Below are positions 46,834 through 56,325 of a stretch of 64,000 nucleotides of DNA, in pieces. Origin of the DNA: Ideonella sp. MAG2 (lineage in GTDB: Bacteria; Pseudomonadota; Gammaproteobacteria; Burkholderiales; Burkholderiaceae_C); NCBI GenBank assembly GCA_004359425.1, contig PTEU01000002.1, positions 1,677,410-1,741,409 of the forward strand. Direction: 5' to 3'. Position numbers and translations under genes: made by a program. The number at the start of each line of letters is the position of its first letter. Position 1 is the stretch's first letter. Under the pieces are notes generated by a model. It was not told where the DNA came from and did not search any database. It saw only the letters and a list, made by a program, of their open reading frames with translations.

Positions 46834-48048
46834 TCAATGTGCGGCCCACTGGATGGTGGAGAGGTCGATACCATCCTTGTACATATCCCACAGCGGTGAA
46901 AGTTCACGCAATTTCGCCACTCGGTCTTTGAGGGTGGCAATCGCGTAGTCAATCTCTTCTTCGGTGGTGAAGCGGCCAATGGTCATGCGCAGTGAAGAGT
47001 GCGCCAATTCATCGCTGCGCCCCAGAGCCCGCAGCACATAGCTGGGCTCCAAGCTGGCCGAGGTGCAGGCCGAGCCTGAGGACACCGCCAAACCCTTCAC
47101 GCCCATGATGAGCGACTCGCCCTCTACATAATTGAAGGAGATGTTCAGGTTATGCGGCACTCGGCGCGTCATGTCGCCGTTGATGAAGGTTTGCTCGATC
47201 TCTGACAAGCCCTTGACCAAGCGCTCATGAAGCGCCTTGATCCGCACGTGCTCGGTGGCCATTTCTTCTTTGGCGATGCGGAAGGCTTCGCCCATGCCAA
47301 TGCATTGATGCGTGGGCAAGGTCCCTGAGCGCAGGCCACGCTCATGGCCGCCTCCGTGCATCTGGGCCTCTAGGCGTACCCGTGGCTTGCGGCGCACATA
47401 CAGCGCACCAATGCCTTTGGGGCCATAGGTCTTATGAGAGGCCAAGCTCATCAAGTCGATGGGCAAGGTCTTCATGTCGATGTCTACCTTGCCCGTGGCC
47501 TGTGCCGCATCCACGTGAAAAATCACGCCACGCTCACGGCACAACTGGCCCAGCGCCACCACATCCTGAATGACGCCAATCTCGTTGTTGACGAACATGA
47601 CCGACGCCAGCACGGTGTCGGGCCGGATGGCCGCCTTGAACACCTCAAAGTCCAGCAAACCATCGGCCTGCACGTCGAGGTAAGTCACCTCAAAGCCCTG
47701 GCGCTCCAGTTCACGCATGGTGTCGAGCACAGCCTTGTGCTCGGTTTTCACGGTGATCAGGTGCTTGCCCTTGCTGGCGTAAAAATGGGCCGCCCCCTTG
47801 ATGGCCAAGTTATTCGACTCGGTGGCCCCAGAGGTCCAAACGATTTCACGGGGATCGGCCCCGATCAAGTCGGCCACCTGCTGGCGCGCCTTCTCAACCG
47901 CCTCTTCCGCTTCCCAGCCCCAGGCATGGCTGCGCGAGGCCGGGTTGCCAAAGTGCTCACGCAACCAGGGCACCATGGCGTCAACAACGCGAGGATCCAC
48001 CGGTGTGGTGGCACCGTAGTCCATGTAGATGGGGAAATGCGGGGTCAT
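46834..48048 (-). CDS. iscS: Cysteine desulfurase IscS
   Basis: A PLP enzyme that takes sulfur from cysteine for Fe-S clusters and thio-tRNA (404 residues from 48048, the length of E. coli IscS). The PLP-Lys is in [17 protein letters not shown] and the catalytic Cys loop is [21 protein letters not shown]. The N-terminus is [20 protein letters not shown]. An ATG at 48054 would add two residues; the much longer frame from 48099 is less likely. Confidence 0.96.
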   Translation of the reverse strand: MTPHFPIYMDYGATTPVDPRVVDAMVPWLREHFGNPASRSHAWGWEAEEAVEKARQQVADLIGADPREIVWTSGATESNNLAIKGAAHFYASKGKHLITVKTEHKAVLDTMRELERQGFEVTYLDVQADGLLDFEVFKAAIRPDTVLASVMFVNNEIGVIQDVVALGQLCRERGVIFHVDAAQATGKVDIDMKTLPIDLMSLASHKTYGPKGIGALYVRRKPRVRLEAQMHGGGHERGLRSGTLPTHQCIGMGEAFRIAKEEMATEHVRIKALHERLVKGLSEIEQTFINGDMTRRVPHNLNISFNYVEGESLIMGVKGLAVSSGSACTSASLEPSYVLRALGRSDELAHSSLRMTIGRFTTEEEIDYAIATLKDRVAKLRELSPLWDMYKDGIDLSTIQWAAH

Positions 48049-48104
48049 GTCCATAGCAAAGCTCGCCACAGCGGGCACACCAAAGGCCGCGCTAGGCAAA
48101 AAGG

Positions 48105-48638
48105 TTACTTAGAAAACGCGTTGCCCAAGGCAAACACCGAATTGGGGGCGGTGATCTTGATGGGTTTCACCACTGGCACTGTGGAGATGGCGCGCTTGAG
48201 CGGCACCTCCTCGATAGACACCCCCTTGGCGAGTTGGTCGTCCACCAGCTTGCGCAGCGTGATGGAGTCCAAATACTCAATCATCTTGGCATTCAGGTTA
48301 GACCACAGCTCGTGGGTCATGCAACGACCGGCGTCGTCGCCCATGCAGTTTTCTTTGCCGCCGCAACCTGTCGCGTCAATGGGCTCATCCACGGCCACAA
48401 TAATGTCCGCCACGCTGATTTCATCGGCCTTACGGCCAAGCGAATAGCCACCGCCCGGGCCACGGGTGCTTTCCACCAACTCATGGCGGCGCAGCTTGCC
48501 AAACAACTGCTCCAAATAGGACAGCGAGATTTGCTGGCGTTGGCTGATGGCGGCCAGTGCCACTGGCCCATTGTTGGAGCGCAAGGCCAAATCAATCATG
48601 GCGGTGACCGCAAAGCGGCCTTTGGTCGTCAAACGCAT
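48105..48638 (-). CDS. iscR: Fe-S sensing transcription factor IscR
   Basis: An Rrf2-family regulator (177 residues) that represses isc when it carries a 2Fe-2S cluster. The winged helix is [20 protein letters not shown], then [14 protein letters not shown] and [15 protein letters not shown]. The three ligand Cys are in [15 protein letters not shown], with His in CMTHELW. A type-1 IscR box overlaps its promoter at 48774-48798, consistent with autorepression. Confidence 0.96.
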   Translation of the reverse strand: MRLTTKGRFAVTAMIDLALRSNNGPVALAAISQRQQISLSYLEQLFGKLRRHELVESTRGPGGGYSLGRKADEISVADIIVAVDEPIDATGCGGKENCMGDDAGRCMTHELWSNLNAKMIEYLDSITLRKLVDDQLAKGVSIEEVPLKRAISTVPVVKPIKITAPNSVFALGNAFSK

Positions 48639-48773
48639 GAAACTCTCCTGTCAAAGGTCAGCACGATGCTGGTGGGCACCCTAGCGGTACCGAGCACCAG
48701 GTCCACGGTGGTGGGCTTCATCACACCGATGCGTCGGCGGGTAGGCCGACATCACCCGGAAAAACCCTTGGTT

Positions 48774-48798
48774 GTTTCCGACTGATTTGGTCGATTAT
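48774..48798 (-). promoter_or_regulatory. Type-1 IscR box over the isc promoter
   Basis: On the minus strand the -10 TATAAT (complement of 48794-48799) runs into ATAATCGACCAAATC followed by AGTCGGAAAC. This fits the type-1 IscR consensus ATAnYYGACYRWWWYAGTCRR. The box overlaps the -10 and start region, about 135 bp upstream of iscR, so holo-IscR binding would block initiation. Confidence 0.75.
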
Positions 48799-48852
48799 AG
48801 GGGAAGCCGAGTCTTTTAGTCGTGTATCCGGCGCAAAAGTTCCGTGTGTTTT

Positions 48853-50985
48853 TCAGCTCGGCAGGCGTGCCTGTCTTTTTTGCACCTCTGACAAGGGCAA
48901 AACCTGGGCGTCATGCCCACCCCCGGCCCCAAAGGCTTGCTCCCGCAATTGCGCCAATTGGTCCCGGATGCGAGCAGCCTTTTCAAACTCCAGCGCCCGT
49001 GCAAACTCCAGCATCTGCTTTTCTAGCGTCTTGATTCGCTTGCTGAGATCCTTCTCGCTCAGGATCTCAATGTCGGCGGCTTGCTGCGCCAGGCGCAAAT
49101 CGTCTTGTCCAGATTTATCCGCCACCACACCGTCAATGAGCTCGATCACGCGCTTGCGAATGCCCTGAGGCACGATGCCCAGCGCTTCGTTGTGGGCCAT
49201 CTGTTTGGCGCGCCGACGCTCGGTTTCAGAAATGGCCTTGCGCATGGACTCGGTGATGCGGTCGGCATACAAAATCGCGCGCCCATTCACATTGCGCGCC
49301 GCTCGGCCGATGGTCTGGATCAGGCTGCGTTCTGCCCGCAAAAAGCCTTCTTTGTCGGCATCCAAGATGGCCACCAGCGCCACTTCCGGGATGTCCAGGC
49401 CTTCTCTGAGCAAGTTGATGCCGACCAGCACATCGAAGTGCCCCAGGCGCAGGTCGCGGATGATCTCCACGCGCTCCACGGTGTCGATGTCTGAGTGCAG
49501 GTACCGCACTTTGACGCCGTTCTCCGTCAGATAGTCGGTGAGCTGCTCCGCCATGCGCTTCGTGAGGGTGGTGATGAGCACGCGCTCGCCCGCCTCCACA
49601 CCGTGGCGAATCTCTTGCAGCACGTCGTCCACCTGGTGGGTTGCAGGCCGCACCTCGACCACTGGGTCCAGCAGCCCGGTCGGCCGCACCACCTGCTCAA
49701 CCACCTGGCCGGCATGCGTCTTTTCGTAGTCGGCCGGTGTGGCCGACACAAAAATGCACTGCCGCATGCGTCGCTCAAACTCTTCAAACTTGAGCGGTCG
49801 GTTGTCCATGGCGCTGGGCAACCGAAAGCCGTAGTCCACCAGGGTGGATTTGCGCGCGCGGTCACCGTTGTACATGCCGCCAAACTGGCCAATGGTCACA
49901 TGGCTCTCGTCGATGAACATCAGCGCATCGGCCGGCATATAGTCCACCATGGTCGGGGGCGGGTCGCCAGGCGTGGCGCCCGAGAGATGCCGGGTGTAGT
50001 TTTCAATGCCCTTGCAGTGCCCCACTTCTTGCAGCATTTCAATGTCGAATCGCGTGCGCTGCTCAATGCGCTGGGCCTCGACCAGCTTGCCTTCCTTGAC
50101 ATAGAAGTCCACCCGCTCACGCAACTCTGCCTTGATGCCCTCCAGTGCGGCCAACACCCGCTCTCTGGGAGTGACGTAATGGCTGGCCGGGTAGATGGTG
50201 AAGCGCGGCACCTTCTGCCGAACCTGGCCTGTGAGTGGGTCCAGCAACGACAAGGTCTCGACATCGTCATCAAAGAGTTCGATGCGCACTGCCAGCTCAG
50301 AGTGCTCTGCTGGGAACACGTCGATGGTGTCTCCCCGCACGCGGAAGGAACCGCGCGAAAAATCAATGTCGTTGCGGCTGTATTGCATGCGCGTGAGCTG
50401 AGCTATCACATCGCGCTGGCCGATTTTGTCGCCCACCCGCAGGATGAAGCGCATCTGGGTGTAGTCCTCCGGCTTGCCAATACCGTAGATGGCACTGACG
50501 GACGCCACCACAATCGTGTCGCGCCGCTCCAGCACGCTCTTGGTGGCGGAGAGCCGCATCTGCTCGATGTGCTCATTGATGGCCGAGTCTTTTTCAATGA
50601 ACAAGTCGCGCTGCGGCACATAGGCCTCGGGCTGGTAGTAGTCGTAATAGCTGACGAAATACTCCACCGCATTCTTGGGAAAGAACTCGCGGAACTCGGC
50701 ATACAACTGCGCGGCCAAGGTTTTGTTGTGCGCAAAGATGATGGCCGGGCGGCCCATGCGGGCAATCACATTGGCCATGGTGAAGGTCTTGCCAGAACCC
50801 GTCACGCCCAGCAGGGTCTGGAAGGCCAAGCCATCATTGAGGCCCTCGACCAAGCCGGCGATGGCCGCTGGCTGATCGCCCGCAGGTTGATAGGCGCAGA
50901 AGAGCTGAAAGGGAGAGTCTGGAAAGCTCACAAACTCGCCTGCGGGGTATTCCACATCGGGCGCGGCGGCCACGGCATCTGACAT
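48853..50985 (-). CDS. uvrB: UvrABC system protein B
   Basis: The damage-verifying helicase-like subunit of nucleotide excision repair (710 residues). Walker A is [14 protein letters not shown], the beta-hairpin is [16 protein letters not shown], helicase motif II includes [11 protein letters not shown], motif VI is QTIGRAARN, and a C-terminal UVR domain lies at about 635-675. I start at [14 protein letters not shown] (50985), preceded by AGGGAA; the longer upstream frame is non-conserved. Confidence 0.97.
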   Translation of the reverse strand: MSDAVAAAPDVEYPAGEFVSFPDSPFQLFCAYQPAGDQPAAIAGLVEGLNDGLAFQTLLGVTGSGKTFTMANVIARMGRPAIIFAHNKTLAAQLYAEFREFFPKNAVEYFVSYYDYYQPEAYVPQRDLFIEKDSAINEHIEQMRLSATKSVLERRDTIVVASVSAIYGIGKPEDYTQMRFILRVGDKIGQRDVIAQLTRMQYSRNDIDFSRGSFRVRGDTIDVFPAEHSELAVRIELFDDDVETLSLLDPLTGQVRQKVPRFTIYPASHYVTPRERVLAALEGIKAELRERVDFYVKEGKLVEAQRIEQRTRFDIEMLQEVGHCKGIENYTRHLSGATPGDPPPTMVDYMPADALMFIDESHVTIGQFGGMYNGDRARKSTLVDYGFRLPSAMDNRPLKFEEFERRMRQCIFVSATPADYEKTHAGQVVEQVVRPTGLLDPVVEVRPATHQVDDVLQEIRHGVEAGERVLITTLTKRMAEQLTDYLTENGVKVRYLHSDIDTVERVEIIRDLRLGHFDVLVGINLLREGLDIPEVALVAILDADKEGFLRAERSLIQTIGRAARNVNGRAILYADRITESMRKAISETERRRAKQMAHNEALGIVPQGIRKRVIELIDGVVADKSGQDDLRLAQQAADIEILSEKDLSKRIKTLEKQMLEFARALEFEKAARIRDQLAQLREQAFGAGGGHDAQVLPLSEVQKRQARLPS

Positions 50986-51119
50986 CGGGTATTCCCTGAA
51001 ACTTTGCGTAAAATCGCGCGGCTTGACCCGGCTGGGGCCAAGCAAACCTGACAGCGTAGCGCATCTCAGCGGTGCCTGCGTGCCCTCTTTGCAGTCCCCC
51101 TGACACACAGGACCCTCTC

Positions 51120-52316
51120 ATGTCGCTCTTCGCCGCCGTCGAAATGGCCCCTCGTGATCCCATCCTCGGGCTCAACGAGCAATTCAATGCCGACACCAAC
51201 CCCGCCAAGGTCAACCTGGGCGTGGGCGTGTACACCGACGAAAACGGCAAATTGCCCCTGCTGGCCTGCGTCAAGGCCGCTGAACAGCAACTCATCGAAG
51301 CTTCGCGTGCACGTGGCTACTTGCCGATTGACGGCATTGCTGCCTATGACAAGGCCGTGCAAGGCCTGGTCTTTGGTGACGCGAGCCCGCTGCTGGCCGC
51401 TGGCCGAGTCGCCACTGTGCAGGCTTTGGGCGGCACCGGCGGCCTGAAGGTCGGCGCTGACTTCCTCAAGAAGGTCAACCCCAGCGCCAAGGTGCTGATC
51501 AGCGACCCGTCCTGGGAAAACCACCGCGCCTTATTCACCAACGCCGGCTTCACGGTGGAGACCTACCCCTACTACGACGCCGACAAGCGTGGCGTGAACT
51601 TTGAGGCCATGCTGGCCTGCCTCAACAGTGCGGCCGCCGGCACCGTGGTGGTGTTGCACGCCTGCTGCCACAACCCGACGGGCTATGACATCAGCGCCTC
51701 TCAGTGGGAGCAAGTGATTGCGGCGGTCAAGTCGCGCAATTTGGTCGCTTTCTTGGACATGGCCTACCAAGGCTTTGGGGACGGCATCGCTGAAGACGGT
51801 GCGGTGATCGCCCAGTTTGTGGCGGCCGACATCGACTTCTTTGTCTCGACCTCCTTCTCCAAGAGCTTCTCGTTGTATGGCGAGCGCGTCGGCGCCTTGA
51901 GCGTGGTGTGCTCTTCTAAAGAAGAGACCGCTCGCGTGCTGAGCCAGTTGAAGATTGCCATCCGCACCAATTACTCCAACCCGCCGACCCACGGCGCCCA
52001 AGTGGTGGCCACGGTCTTGACCACGCCCGCCCTGCGCGCGCAGTGGGAGCAAGAGTTGGCTGGCATGCGCAACCGCATCAAGGCCATGCGGGGGGCTTTG
52101 GTGGAGCAGCTCAAAGCGGCTGGCGTAACAGCCGACATGAGCTTTATCACCACCCAACGCGGCATGTTCAGCTATTCGGGCCTCAGCAAGCCCCAAATGG
52201 AGCGTCTGCGCAACGAGTTTGGCGTCTACGGCGTCGATTCAGGCCGCATTTGCGTGGCCGCCTTGAATGAAAAGAACATCCGCTACGTGACGGAATCCAT
52301 TGCCAAGGTGCTCTGA
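51120..52316 (+). CDS. tyrB: Aromatic amino acid / aspartate aminotransferase
   Basis: A PLP class I aminotransferase of the AspC/TyrB subfamily (398 residues). It starts MSLFAAVEMAPRDPILGLNE, shows HACCHNPTGYD and the PLP-Lys in STSFSKSFSLYGERVGAL, and the C-terminal substrate Arg in DSGRICVAALNEKN. It transaminates aromatic amino acids or aspartate with 2-oxoglutarate; preference cannot be read from sequence alone. Divergent from uvrB, with its own terminator downstream. Confidence 0.93.
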   Translation: MSLFAAVEMAPRDPILGLNEQFNADTNPAKVNLGVGVYTDENGKLPLLACVKAAEQQLIEASRARGYLPIDGIAAYDKAVQGLVFGDASPLLAAGRVATVQALGGTGGLKVGADFLKKVNPSAKVLISDPSWENHRALFTNAGFTVETYPYYDADKRGVNFEAMLACLNSAAAGTVVVLHACCHNPTGYDISASQWEQVIAAVKSRNLVAFLDMAYQGFGDGIAEDGAVIAQFVAADIDFFVSTSFSKSFSLYGERVGALSVVCSSKEETARVLSQLKIAIRTNYSNPPTHGAQVVATVLTTPALRAQWEQELAGMRNRIKAMRGALVEQLKAAGVTADMSFITTQRGMFSYSGLSKPQMERLRNEFGVYGVDSGRICVAALNEKNIRYVTESIAKVL

Positions 52317-52340
52317 TCCGGCCTAGGTTCCGCCCCCTAG

Positions 52341-52366
52341 AAAAGGCCCTCTTGGGGGCCTTTTTT
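52341..52366 (+). terminator. Intrinsic terminator after the aminotransferase
   Basis: AAAAGGCCC and GGGGCCTTTT form a strong stem around a short CTCTTG-type loop, ending in six T residues. It begins 25 bp after the stop. Confidence 0.92.
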
Positions 52367-52436
52367 GTTGTCTGACAGTCACTTACCCCTTATTTTAGGC
52401 TTTAAGCGGCATGCTTATTGCGCATGATGCTGTGGA

Positions 52437-52488
52437 TTGCACTGATGCAGGACTACCATGTTGCAGTGCACAATTCAATGCATAGTCC
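52437..52488. promoter_or_regulatory. TGCA-rich inverted repeats upstream of phaZ
   Basis: This stretch, 95-146 bp before phaZ, has TTGCACTGATGCAG (52437-52450) and TTGCAGTGCACAA (52461-52473), plus a GGACTA/TAGTCC inverted pair (52450-52455 and 52483-52488). Repeats of TGCA half-sites recall PhaR-type operators of PHB genes; that match is an inference. The rest of the 52367-52582 gap has no gene I can support. Confidence 0.4.
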
Positions 52489-52582
52489 GTGCAGCGCTGT
52501 CTTGTCAGGCTGGCATCAGCCAGCCCTAGGCATCATCGCTGTGTGGACTTGATCGTCATCAAGCCAATTTAGGAGCCCCTTC

Positions 52583-53908
52583 ATGCTGTACCAGCTCTAT
52601 GAGACGCAACGTGCTCTGATGGCACCGTTCTCTGAATTCGCCAGCGCCTCGGCGAAGCTTTACAGCCACCCGCTGTCCCCCTTCACCCACACCCCCATGG
52701 CGCAGCGCGTCTCAGCAAGCCTGGACCTGATGCACCGCTTGGCCAAGGACTACGAGAAGCCCGAGTTCGGCATCAAAACCGTGAAGGTCAACGGCACCGA
52801 GGTGGCCGTGCAGGAACAGGTCGCCATCGAGAAACCGTTTTGCCGCCTGATCCGCTTCAAGCGATTCACCGACGAAACGGAAGCCCTGTCTACCATGAAG
52901 AACCAGCCCAAGGTGCTGTTGGTGGCACCGCTGTCGGGCCACCACTCCACTTTGCTGCGCGACACCGTGCGCAGCTTGCTGCAAGACCACAAGGTCTACA
53001 TCACCGACTGGACCGACGCCCGGATGGTGCCCACGGAAGTGGGGCCCTTCCACTTGAACGACTATGTGCGCTATGTGCAGGAGTTCATCCGCCACATTGG
53101 CCCCGAGGTCAACGTGATCTCGGTCTGCCAGCCCACCGTGCCAGTGCTGGCGGCCATCTCGCTGTTGGCCACGCATGGCGAGTTCACGCCCCGCACCATG
53201 ACCATGATGGGCGGCCCCATTGATGCGCGCAAGTCGCCCACGGCGGTCAATAACTTGGCGATGAATAAGAGCTATAGCTGGTTCGAGAACAACGTTATTT
53301 ACCGCGTGCCACCCAACTTCCCCGGCGCTGGCCGTGCCGTTTACCCGGGCTTTTTGCAGCACACCGGCTTCGTGGCCATGAACCCCGACCGCCACCTCAG
53401 CTCGCACTACGACTACTTCCTGGACTTGATCCGGGGTGACGACGGAAGCGCCGAGTCGCACCGCGAGTTCTACGACGAGTACAACGCCGTGCTAGACATG
53501 CCCGCCGAGTACTACCTGGAAACCATCAAGGCCGTCTTCCAAGACTTCGCCTTGGTCAATGGCACCTGGGAAGTCGACGGCACGTTTGTGCGCCCGCAAG
53601 ACATCAAAACCACAGCCCTGTTGACGGTGGAAGGCGAGTTGGACGACATCTCAGGTGCAGGCCAAACCAAGGCTGCTCATGAGTTGTGTACCGGTGTGCC
53701 CGCCCATCGCCGCTTCCACTATGACGTGGCGGGTGCCGGGCATTACGGCATCTTCTCTGGCCGTCGCTGGCGCGAAAAGGTCTACCCAGAGGTGCGGGCC
53801 TTTATTGCCGCCAACCATCCCCAGGCTGCTGAAGCCGCACCCGTGGCCAAGCCCAAGGCCGCTGCCACCCCAGCGCGCAAAGCCGCAGCTCGTAAAGCCC
53901 GCGGCTGA
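52583..53908 (+). CDS. phaZ: Intracellular polyhydroxybutyrate depolymerase
   Basis: It mobilises intracellular PHB granules (441 residues). Members of this family use a Cys nucleophile, and Cys182 in VISVCQPTV is visible in the expected place. Other conserved blocks are APLSGHHSTLLRDTVRSLL, YITDWTDARMVP and the C-terminal His segment AGAGHYGIFSGRRWREKVYP. No signal peptide. The last ~25 residues form a Lys/Ala/Pro-rich tail (KPKAAATPARKAAARKARG) that could bind nucleic acid or the granule surface. It implies the organism stores PHB. The start has AGGAG upstream. Confidence 0.93.
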   Translation: MLYQLYETQRALMAPFSEFASASAKLYSHPLSPFTHTPMAQRVSASLDLMHRLAKDYEKPEFGIKTVKVNGTEVAVQEQVAIEKPFCRLIRFKRFTDETEALSTMKNQPKVLLVAPLSGHHSTLLRDTVRSLLQDHKVYITDWTDARMVPTEVGPFHLNDYVRYVQEFIRHIGPEVNVISVCQPTVPVLAAISLLATHGEFTPRTMTMMGGPIDARKSPTAVNNLAMNKSYSWFENNVIYRVPPNFPGAGRAVYPGFLQHTGFVAMNPDRHLSSHYDYFLDLIRGDDGSAESHREFYDEYNAVLDMPAEYYLETIKAVFQDFALVNGTWEVDGTFVRPQDIKTTALLTVEGELDDISGAGQTKAAHELCTGVPAHRRFHYDVAGAGHYGIFSGRRWREKVYPEVRAFIAANHPQAAEAAPVAKPKAAATPARKAAARKARG

Positions 53909-53928
53909 CCCTGGCTTGGTGAGGGTTG

Positions 53929-53953
53929 CCCTGCCGATGCTCACTCGGCAGGG
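53929..53953 (+). terminator. Hairpin after phaZ (possible terminator)
   Basis: CCCTGCCGA (53929-53937) and TCGGCAGGG (53945-53953) form a perfect 9-bp stem with a 7-nt loop, 20 bp after the phaZ stop. There is no T-run. The 3' arm abuts the candidate -10 of rnfB, so it could instead be a control site for that promoter. Confidence 0.5.
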
Positions 53954-53958
53954 ATAAT
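53953..53958 (+). promoter_or_regulatory. -10 element placed for a leaderless rnfB transcript
   Basis: GATAAT ends seven bases before the GTG start of rnfB. No Shine-Dalgarno sequence fits between them, so transcription is expected to begin at or beside the start codon. Confidence 0.45.
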
Positions 53959-53965
53959 CGGGCGG

Positions 53966-54667
53966 GTGAACCCCGCCCTTTCTACTTCTGTTGCGGCCTT
54001 GGCCCAAGCGCTAGACGCCGCCCTCCCCCAAACCCAATGCACGCGCTGCGGCTACCCCGACTGCCACAGCTATGCCCTTGCCATGGCGCAGGGCGAGGCC
54101 CCCATCAACCAGTGCCCCCCGGGCGGTGCGGAGGGCATTATTCGGCTTGCAGCCTTGTGCCGACAGCCGGTCTTGCCGCTCAACCCTGAGCATGGGCTTG
54201 AGAAGCCCCGAGCGGTGGCCGTCATCGACGAGAACTGGTGCATTGGGTGCACCTTGTGTATCAAGGCCTGCCCGGTGGATTGCATCGTGGGTGCCTCCAA
54301 ACGCATGCACACCGTGGTGGAGAAGGACTGCACCGGCTGCGAGCTGTGTGTGCCGGCCTGCCCGGTGGACTGCATCAGCATGCAGCCCGTGAGCGGTGCA
54401 GCCACCGGCTGGGCCGCATGGAGCCCCGAGCTGGCCGAGCAGGCCCGCCAGCGCTATGCCTTCCACCAGATGAGGGTGGAGCGCGAGAAACGCGAGAACG
54501 ATGAGCGGCTGGCTGCCAAAGCGGCCCACAAGCTCTCCGACTTGGAGAACCAAACCCTGCACACCGACCCTGCGGTGATTGAGCGCAAGCGCGCCATCAT
54601 TGAAGCGGCCTTGGCCAGAGCCCGTGCCCAGCGAGGCCCGGCAGACGAGGGAGATAACACCCCGTGA
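53966..54667 (+). CDS. rnfB: RnfB-like electron-transport ferredoxin
   Basis: A 233-residue RnfB/RsxB-type protein. The 4Fe-4S domain (about 18-60) has Cys25, Cys28, Cys33 and Cys50 (CTRCGYPDC ... QCPPGG). Two ferredoxin motifs follow, [15 protein letters not shown] (92-106) and [15 protein letters not shown] (122-136). The C-terminal third is a charged helix. The N-terminal membrane anchor of canonical RnfB is absent, and no other rnf gene is nearby. It overlaps nth by 4 bp; since Nth is itself an Fe-S protein, the pairing may reflect cluster supply or redox maintenance (inference). Confidence 0.88.
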   Translation: MNPALSTSVAALAQALDAALPQTQCTRCGYPDCHSYALAMAQGEAPINQCPPGGAEGIIRLAALCRQPVLPLNPEHGLEKPRAVAVIDENWCIGCTLCIKACPVDCIVGASKRMHTVVEKDCTGCELCVPACPVDCISMQPVSGAATGWAAWSPELAEQARQRYAFHQMRVEREKRENDERLAAKAAHKLSDLENQTLHTDPAVIERKRAIIEAALARARAQRGPADEGDNTP

Positions 54668-55302
54668 ACGCCCAGCAGATCGAGACTTTCTTCGCCACCT
54701 TACAGGCCGCCAACCCGCGTCCGGAAACCGAGCTCCAGTTCACCAATGTGTTCGAGTTGCTGGCCGCTGTGCTGCTCTCAGCACAAGCCACAGATGTCAG
54801 CGTTAACAAGGCCACACGAGGCTTGTTTGCCAAGGCTCCCACCCCCCAAAAAATGTGGGACCTGGGTGTAGCGGAGGTGGAGCAACACATCAAAACCATT
54901 GGTCTGTTCCGCACCAAAGCCAAGAACCTGGTGGAGACCAGCCGCCTCTTGGTGACCGAGCACGGTGGCCAAGTGCCCCACAGTCGCGAGGCTTTGGAAG
55001 CCCTGCCTGGCGTGGGCCGCAAAACCGCCAACGTGGTGTTGAACGTGGCTTTTGGCGAGCCCACCATGGCTGTTGACACACATATTTTCCGGGTCAGCAA
55101 CCGCACAGGCCTCGCACCGGGACGCAACCCTCGCGAGGTCGAGGACGCACTGCTGGCCCGCATCCCTTTGGCCTACCTGGTCGACGCCCATCATTGGCTG
55201 ATCTTGCATGGCCGCTATGTCTGCCAAGCTCGAACACCCCAATGCGCCGCCTGCAAGGTACGCGATTGCTGCGCCTACGAGCCCAAAACGGCGGCGCGCT
55301 AG
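54664..55302 (+). CDS. nth: Endonuclease III
   Basis: A base-excision repair glycosylase/AP lyase for oxidised pyrimidines (212 residues). The helix-hairpin-helix is [15 protein letters not shown] with catalytic Lys120, the catalytic Asp is Asp138 in [10 protein letters not shown], and the 4Fe-4S loop has Cys187, Cys194, Cys197 and Cys203 (C-X6-C-X2-C-X5-C). It starts at GTG 54664 overlapping the rnfB stop. Confidence 0.97.
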   Translation: MNAQQIETFFATLQAANPRPETELQFTNVFELLAAVLLSAQATDVSVNKATRGLFAKAPTPQKMWDLGVAEVEQHIKTIGLFRTKAKNLVETSRLLVTEHGGQVPHSREALEALPGVGRKTANVVLNVAFGEPTMAVDTHIFRVSNRTGLAPGRNPREVEDALLARIPLAYLVDAHHWLILHGRYVCQARTPQCAACKVRDCCAYEPKTAAR

Positions 55303-55401
55303 AGGCCGCCAACCGGCCCTGGGTTTGCCCCACAAAAACTGGCGGCTCTGCCGTGTGCTTTTCACGGCTTTCGGAATGGGGCGGGCACCAACAATGCACC
55401 C

Positions 55402-55881
55402 ATGTTCAGCACGCCGCCGCCAAAAAAGTCCTTGCTGCCCGCGCTGCGGCGGTGGGTTCCTTGGCTGCGCAGACGCCAGCCACCTGAGGCGCGGCCTTCC
55501 CGCCTAGAGGTCAAACCGCCCGCACTGTGGGGCCAAGCCGAACCGGTGTGGCTGTCCCTGTGGCACTGGCTGCGCGAAGACGCTGCTACCGAGCCTATGG
55601 AAGTACCGCGCCTAGAGTTGGCGCGGCAAGACTTCTGCGCCGCCCTGTACGACTTTCGCGGTGAGGACGCTGAAGACCTGACTTACCGGGCCAAACACGC
55701 GCGGTCTTTGCGCGAGCTATGGCATCTACGTGCCGAGCTCTACCACCTCATCGCCTGCCGCTTCAACCAGCATGAGGCGGATCGACGCATGGCCACCGTC
55801 AACCAGCACTTTCCTGTCGGCACGCCCGGCGGACGCCCCTACAACAGCCGAACCACTCATGGACATGACCACCTCACTTAG
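55402..55881 (+). CDS. Hypothetical protein (first of a pair)
   Basis: A 159-residue protein I do not recognise. It begins with a basic, Pro/Arg-rich stretch (about 1-45). A helical, Trp/Leu/Arg-rich core follows (ARQDFCAALYDFRGEDAEDL, then RELWHLRAELYHLIACRFNQ HEAD) and a disordered tail. No signal peptide or membrane segment is seen. The core could be a small helical cytoplasmic domain. It overlaps the next unknown gene by 23 bp, so the two are probably one unit. Confidence 0.6.
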   Translation: MFSTPPPKKSLLPALRRWVPWLRRRQPPEARPSRLEVKPPALWGQAEPVWLSLWHWLREDAATEPMEVPRLELARQDFCAALYDFRGEDAEDLTYRAKHARSLRELWHLRAELYHLIACRFNQHEADRRMATVNQHFPVGTPGGRPYNSRTTHGHDHLT

Positions 55882-56257
55882 CCCCTCCTTCGCCCGAGGC
55901 TGGGGTCTGCCCCAGGACCGCGCGGCGCAAATGGCAGCCCGCCAAGCCTTTGTTGCGATGAAGCGCTTGTTCATGAGCGCTGTTGCGCCATTGAGCGATG
56001 GCAAAGGAGAATGGTTGCGGCAGCAGGTGCGCCTGGCCAACGAACCCATAGACCTATGGGTGCTGCGAGGCCCTGTCATCGCGGCCCTGCGGGTTGACGA
56101 GCGGGGCACCCGGGCGCTGCGGGCCGAGCTGTATCGTGGTCTGGACACCATTTTTCCGGAGGCCTTTGGCTTGGACGGCCCGGTCACCCTGCCGCCAGCC
56201 GCCGACTTGATGCCGACCTGGGCCGCCTCCCAAAGCAGCCTATCCGCAAGCGCTTGA
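55859..56257 (+). CDS. Hypothetical protein (second of a pair)
   Basis: A 132-residue protein without a recognised domain. Core text is ARQAFVAMKRLFMSAVAPLS, then WLRQQVRLANEPIDLWVLRG and RTRALRAELYRGLDTIFPEA-like helices. It is mostly helical and slightly basic. The start at ATG 55859 lies inside the preceding gene. The conserved-looking coupling suggests a two-subunit or sequentially acting pair; function is unknown. Confidence 0.6.
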   Translation: MDMTTSLSPSFARGWGLPQDRAAQMAARQAFVAMKRLFMSAVAPLSDGKGEWLRQQVRLANEPIDLWVLRGPVIAALRVDERGTRALRAELYRGLDTIFPEAFGLDGPVTLPPAADLMPTWAASQSSLSASA

Positions 56258-56325
56258 AGCCGAGACTGAGCAAATCGCATTCGTCCTGTCGATGAAGCCG
56301 AAGACACAGTGCACAATCGCTGCTT

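Noticed and set aside
48822-49034. Short plus-strand frame between iscR and uvrB
   Set aside because: It overlaps the 3' end of uvrB antisense and has no supporting features.
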